A stretch of 64,000 nucleotides of DNA from Microbacterium hydrocarbonoxydans (lineage in GTDB: Bacteria; Actinomycetota; Actinomycetes; Actinomycetales; Microbacteriaceae). A program made the position numbers and the translations under genes. A model generated the notes under the pieces. The model did not search any database and had not been told where the DNA came from. It was given only the letters and a program-made list of their open reading frames with translations. Below, piece after piece: positions 60,365-64,000 of the stretch. Location: the NCBI RefSeq assembly GCF_000956475.1, contig NZ_JYJB01000009.1, positions 248,001 to 312,000 of the forward strand, written 5' to 3'. Position 1 is the stretch's first letter, and each line of letters begins with the position of its first letter.

Positions 60365-61501
60365 ATGACCGCAGTGAACAAGGTCGCGATCGCCGGAAGC
60401 GGAGTCGCGGGCCTCGCGGCAGCGATCCAGCTGGCGAAAGCCGGCGTCGAGGTCGACGTCTTCGAATCCAAGGCCGAGCTGAGCGCGCTCGGCTCCGGCA
60501 TCACGCTGCAGGGCAACGCCCTGCGCGTGTTCGATGCACTCGGCGCGTGGAACGACATCCGCGATGCCGGATTCGCATTTGAAGGCCTGAACCTCCGCGC
60601 CCCGGGGCCTGGGGCACCCGTCGTGGCTCAGCTTCCCGACGTCAAGACCGGTGGACCGGACTATCCCTCCGGGATGGGAATGCCGCGCCCCGAGCTCGCC
60701 CGCATCCTGCTCGCACACGCCGCGGCGGAGGGCGCGAACGTGCGCTTCGGCGCGCAGGTCACCGGCATCGACACGAACGCCGCCGACGCGGTCGAGGTCT
60801 TCGTCGACGGCGAGTCGGCGGGCTCCTACGACCTGCTGATCGGCGCGGACGGGCTCAACTCCACCGTGCGCGGCCTGATCGGCATCGAGACCAAGCCCGA
60901 GCCGACCGGCATGGGCATCTGGCGCACCTTCGTCTCGCGCCCGGACGACGTCATGCGCAGCGAGCTCTACTACGGCGGCCCGGTGTACATCGCCGGCTAC
61001 ACGCCGACGGGGGAGAACAGCATGTACGCGTTCCTCGTCGAGAAGGCGCAGGACCGCGTCGGCATCTCGCCCGAGGAGGCGACCCGCATCATGCTCGAGG
61101 AGTCGCGCGCCTATGACGGGCCGTGGAACGACATCCGCGCCGACCTCGAAGCCGGCGCGACTGCCAACTACACCTGGTTCACGAAGCACCTCGTCGACGG
61201 GGCCTGGAACCGCGGCCGCGTGGTCATCATCGGCGACGCCGCGCACTCCTGCCCTCCCACGATCGCGCAGGGTGCGGCGCAGGGGCTCGAAGACGCTCTC
61301 GTGCTCACCGAGCTGCTCACCGGAAAGGATGCCGTCGACCAGTCGCTGTGGGACGAGTTCCACGCCCGACGACTGCCCCGCGCCGCCGCCGTCGTGAACG
61401 CCTCGGTGCAGCTCGGCCAGTGGCAGATCGACGGAGACCGGGATGCCGACGCCGGCGGCCTGATCTTCGGCATCGCGCAGCAGATGGCGGTACCGGCATG
61501 A
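60365..61501 (+). CDS. FAD-dependent aromatic monooxygenase
   Basis: 378 residues, group A flavoprotein hydroxylase. GSGVAGLAAAIQLAKAG (residues 11-27) binds FAD, LIGADGLNSTVR (about 158-169) is the DG motif and IGDAAHSCPPTIAQGAAQGLEDA (about 283-305) the GD motif. The closest class known to me is salicylate/6-hydroxynicotinate-type hydroxylases and FdeE-like flavanone hydroxylases. It would add the hydroxyl that makes the ring a substrate for the extradiol enzyme. 39 bp after the cyclase gene. Confidence 0.85.
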   Translation: MTAVNKVAIAGSGVAGLAAAIQLAKAGVEVDVFESKAELSALGSGITLQGNALRVFDALGAWNDIRDAGFAFEGLNLRAPGPGAPVVAQLPDVKTGGPDYPSGMGMPRPELARILLAHAAAEGANVRFGAQVTGIDTNAADAVEVFVDGESAGSYDLLIGADGLNSTVRGLIGIETKPEPTGMGIWRTFVSRPDDVMRSELYYGGPVYIAGYTPTGENSMYAFLVEKAQDRVGISPEEATRIMLEESRAYDGPWNDIRADLEAGATANYTWFTKHLVDGAWNRGRVVIIGDAAHSCPPTIAQGAAQGLEDALVLTELLTGKDAVDQSLWDEFHARRLPRAAAVVNASVQLGQWQIDGDRDADAGGLIFGIAQQMAVPA

Positions 61502-62502
61502 CCACCGACGTCCACGCCCACCTCCTGCTGCCCGCCCTGCACGCCGAGGTCGAGCGCCGCGCACCCGAGGAGGTCGCCGCGGCGGCCGACCTCGAGCGCC
61601 GGCGCAACGGCGTCGAGAGCCTGAAGGCCTCCGGGGCCATGATCGGCGCCCGCATCCCGCAGCTCACCGATGTGCACGCCCGGCTGGCCGCGATGGACGC
61701 GCAGGGCGTCGAGAAGCAGTGGGTCAGCGTCTCGCCGAACCACTTCTACCCGTGGGCGAACGAGGGCCTGGCCGGCTGGGTCGCCGGCGAGACGAACCGC
61801 CTGATCGCCGAGCACGTCGCGCAGGCGCCCGACCGGCTGATCGGGCTCGGGGCCGTGCCGCTGCAGCATCCGGCCCACATCGTGGAGTACCTCGACGACG
61901 CCGTGCTCGGCCGCGGTCTCGCGGGCGTCGAGATCTCGTCGTTCGCGGGTGATGTCGAACTCTCCGACGAGCGGCTCGAGCCGTTCTGGGCGCGCGCGGA
62001 GGAGCTGGGCTGCATCGTGTTCCTGCACCCCTTCGGCTGCAGTCTCGACGAGCGGCTCGACCGCTTCTACCTCTCCAATACCGTCGGGCAGCCGACCGAG
62101 AACGCGGTGGCGCTCTCGCACCTCATCTTCGCGGGCGTGCTCGACCGGCATCCGGGGCTCAAGATCGTCGCCGCGCACGGCGGCGGGTATCTGCCGTTCG
62201 CGATCGGCCGCTCCGACCGCGCGTGGAAGGTGCGACCCGAGGCGCACGGATGCGCGCATGCACCGTCGACGTACCTGAAGAAGCTGTGGTTCGACACGGT
62301 CGTGCACGATCCGATCGCGCTGCGGCACCTCGTCGAGGCGGCCGGGGGATCGCGAGTGCTGCTGGGGAGCGACTTCCCCTTCGACATGGGACTCGACGAC
62401 CCCGTGGCCTTCGTGCACGGCGCCGAGCTGCCGGCCGAGATCACGCAGCGCATCCTCTCGGGCAATGCCGAAGAGCTGCTGAAGACGAAGGTACGGGCAT
62501 GA
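61498..62502 (+). CDS. amidohydrolase-2 family protein (ACMSD-like)
   Basis: 334 residues. Metal site TDVHAHLL (residues 3-10), VFLHPFG (about 178), AAHGGGYLPF (about 223) and LGSDFPFDMG with Asp (about 290). The family holds metal-dependent decarboxylases (ACMSD, resorcylate decarboxylase) and hydrolases. ATGA overlaps with both neighbours show it belongs to the operon. Either decarboxylation or C-C hydrolysis of a ring-fission product is possible. Confidence 0.85.
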   Translation: MTTDVHAHLLLPALHAEVERRAPEEVAAAADLERRRNGVESLKASGAMIGARIPQLTDVHARLAAMDAQGVEKQWVSVSPNHFYPWANEGLAGWVAGETNRLIAEHVAQAPDRLIGLGAVPLQHPAHIVEYLDDAVLGRGLAGVEISSFAGDVELSDERLEPFWARAEELGCIVFLHPFGCSLDERLDRFYLSNTVGQPTENAVALSHLIFAGVLDRHPGLKIVAAHGGGYLPFAIGRSDRAWKVRPEAHGCAHAPSTYLKKLWFDTVVHDPIALRHLVEAAGGSRVLLGSDFPFDMGLDDPVAFVHGAELPAEITQRILSGNAEELLKTKVRA

Positions 62503-63503
62503 GGATCGCCCGCTGGGCCGACGGCAGCGGAACCGGCGAGGGGTTCGTGATCGGCGACCGGGTGGTCGCCTTCCCCGACGGGCTGGCGGTAGCCGATGTG
62601 CTGCATCGGGGGCTGACCGGCGCGCACGAGCTGTACGAGCGGGTGACGGATGCCGCGGGTGCGCCGCTCGCGTCGGTCCGCGCCGTGCCGCTGGCCGACG
62701 TGCGCCTGCTCGCGCCGCTGGTGCCGGCATCCGTGCGCGACTTCGTCGCGTTCGAGGAGCACGTGGAGGGGGTGAGCGCCGGAGTCGAAGGCAAGAGTGA
62801 TGTCGCCGCCGAGTGGTACGAGGCCCCGACCTTCTACTTCACCAACCCGCACACGATCTCCGGTCCGGACGACGTGGTGCGGCCCCCGGTGACGGAGAAG
62901 CTCGACTTCGAGCTCGAGCTCGCCGTGGTCGTCGGCGGCGACGCCGAGGCGGGGGAGTCGAACCTCGATGCGGAGGCCGCCGCATCCGTGATCTTCGGGT
63001 ACACGATCATGAACGACTGGTCGGCGCGCGACCTGCAGGCGCGGGAGATGAAGGTGCGCCTGGGCCCGGCGAAGGGCAAGGACTTCGGCACCACGCTCGG
63101 CCCCTGGATCGTCACGGCCGACGAGGTCGCACCGTATCTCGACGCCGACGGCTTCCTCGCGCTCCGTGCAGAGGTCTACGTCAACGGCGAGCTGATCGGG
63201 GAGGATCTGCTCTCGAACGCCGGCTGGCCGTTCCCCGAGTTCGTCGCCTACGCGTCGCGCAACTCGAGGGTCGTGCCCGGTGACGTGCTCGGCTCGGGCA
63301 CGGTCGGCAACGGCGGATGCCTGGGCGAGCTGTGGGGGCGCAACCAGGCTCTGACCCCGCCGCCGCTGCGCGAGGGCGACGAGGTGCGGATGGTCATCGA
63401 GGGCATCGGCGAGCTCGTGAACCGGGTGGGGGCGGCGATCGCCGCCCCTGAGATTCCCGCCGCGCGCCCGCGTCCCCGGCTGCGTCACCGCGAATCTGCA
63501 TGA
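62499..63503 (+). CDS. fumarylacetoacetate hydrolase family protein (2)
   Basis: 334 residues. FAH fold: VRDFVAFEEHVEG with the catalytic-loop Glu-His, EKLDFELELAVVVGGDAEAG (metal Glu pair), IMNDWSARDLQAREM (metal Asp), GSGTVGNGGCLGE at the end. Unlike the first FAH gene it resembles true fumarylacetoacetase-type hydrolases (AFEEH motif). It probably cleaves a beta-diketone product into two acids. It overlaps both flanking genes by four bases. Confidence 0.87.
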   Translation: MRIARWADGSGTGEGFVIGDRVVAFPDGLAVADVLHRGLTGAHELYERVTDAAGAPLASVRAVPLADVRLLAPLVPASVRDFVAFEEHVEGVSAGVEGKSDVAAEWYEAPTFYFTNPHTISGPDDVVRPPVTEKLDFELELAVVVGGDAEAGESNLDAEAAASVIFGYTIMNDWSARDLQAREMKVRLGPAKGKDFGTTLGPWIVTADEVAPYLDADGFLALRAEVYVNGELIGEDLLSNAGWPFPEFVAYASRNSRVVPGDVLGSGTVGNGGCLGELWGRNQALTPPPLREGDEVRMVIEGIGELVNRVGAAIAAPEIPAARPRPRLRHRESA

Positions 63504-64000
63504 CCGATCTGCTGCCGGGTCTCGCCGGTCGCACGATCGTCGTGACCGGAGCCGCCCGCGGACAAGGCGCCGCAGAGGCGCTGCTGCTGGCCGGTCACGG
63601 CGCCAGGGTCGTGGCGACCGACATCGCCGATGACGCCCCCGAGCTCTCAGGGCCGGGGGTCGAGTACCGACGGCTCGACGTCACGGTCGAGGATGAATGG
63701 CGGGCGCTCGCCGCGGATCTTGCTCGGGAGGAGACGCCGCTGCGGGGCCTGGTCAACAACGCCGGCATCACTCACCGCGCGCGCCTCGGCGACACCGAGC
63801 GGGCCGACTGGGACCGAGTCATCGCGGTGAACACGACGGGGCCGATGCTCGGCATCCGCCATCTGGCTCCGCTCATGTCGGTGGGCTCGTCGATCGTGAA
63901 CGTCGGCTCCTCCGCAGCCCTCACGGCGCACTACACGGCCGCGTACACCACGTCCAAGTGGGCGCTGCGCGGTCTCACGCACGTCGCGGCGAACGAATAC
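63500..64000 (+). CDS. SDR-family dehydrogenase (3'-truncated by window edge)
   Basis: 167 residues visible. TGAARGQG (residues 17-24) binds NAD(P), NNAG is near residue 90, and the catalytic Ser/Tyr/Lys are in VGSSAALTAHYTAAYTTSKWAL (about residues 135-157). The frame stays open to the end of the window. Start ATG overlaps the FAH stop. It is part of the meta-cleavage operon, with an unknown alcohol or ketone substrate. Confidence 0.88.
   Translation, partial: MTDLLPGLAGRTIVVTGAARGQGAAEALLLAGHGARVVATDIADDAPELSGPGVEYRRLDVTVEDEWRALAADLAREETPLRGLVNNAGITHRARLGDTERADWDRVIAVNTTGPMLGIRHLAPLMSVGSSIVNVGSSAALTAHYTAAYTTSKWALRGLTHVAANEY

Overview
The window looks like a chromosomal catabolic island of a high-GC Gram-positive actinobacterium, most likely Microbacteriaceae (Microbacterium-like). 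The reasons are very GC-rich codon use, frequent GTG starts with strong GGAGG-type ribosome sites, ATGA/GTGA-coupled operons, a DUF222/HNH endonuclease, and intergenic copies of a GTTGAGCGAGCGCAGCGAG repeat that I recognise from that family. This placement is an inference. No rRNA, tRNA, CRISPR array, prophage or transposase was seen.

Layout. (1) 1-5231: a 5'-truncated beta-glucuronidase, a GH78 alpha-L-rhamnosidase and an MFS transporter, which would remove and import glycoside sugars. (2) 5281-9067: pobA with an IclR regulator, a nucleotidyltransferase-like protein, and a LysR regulator. (3) 9200-15869: a translationally coupled operon for protocatechuate 4,5-cleavage (ligJ, ligK, ligI, a single-chain ligA-ligB dioxygenase, ligC, an aldo/keto reductase and a cytosolic binding-protein-like ORF). 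(4) 15894-21511: a MarR (CouR/PhdR-like) regulator divergent from a hydroxycinnamate side-chain-shortening operon (SDR, amidohydrolase, acyl-CoA dehydrogenase, MaoC hydratase, CoA ligase). (5) 21604-25907: a PaaX-like regulator and a taurine/nitrate-type ABC importer. (6) 26074-28855: a PadR (VanR-like) regulator divergent from vanAB. (7) 28990-57142: a large C-glycoside catabolism region. It holds two GMC FAD oxidoreductases, five C-glycoside-deglycosidase alpha (TIM barrel) and five beta domains (three pairs fused in one chain, two as separate genes), two paralogous sugar-binding lipoproteins, one CUT1 permease pair, sugar isomerase-like, Gfo/Idh and ThuA-like genes, and LysR, TetR and ROK regulators. 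It is interrupted by an HNH endonuclease gene with flanking repeats. (8) 57240-64000: a meta-cleavage operon (extradiol dioxygenase, two FAH-fold hydrolases, cyclase-type hydrolase, FAD monooxygenase, amidohydrolase, SDR cut by the window end).

How the parts may work together (inference). Plant polyphenol glycosides could lose O-linked glucuronate and rhamnose through the GH2 and GH78 enzymes. C-linked sugar could be oxidised at C3 by a GMC oxidoreductase and eliminated by a deglycosidase complex. A flavonoid-type A ring could be hydroxylated and opened by the 57-63 kb operon. The released hydroxycinnamate could be shortened by the 16-21 kb operon, demethylated by VanAB or hydroxylated by PobA, and opened through protocatechuate 4,5-cleavage to pyruvate and oxaloacetate. 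One window may therefore hold most of a route from flavonoid C-/O-glycosides to central metabolism. The most unusual points are the single-chain beta-alpha deglycosidases, the number of deglycosidase pairs, and a CTTATGTC promoter motif seen only in front of genes of the C-glycoside region.
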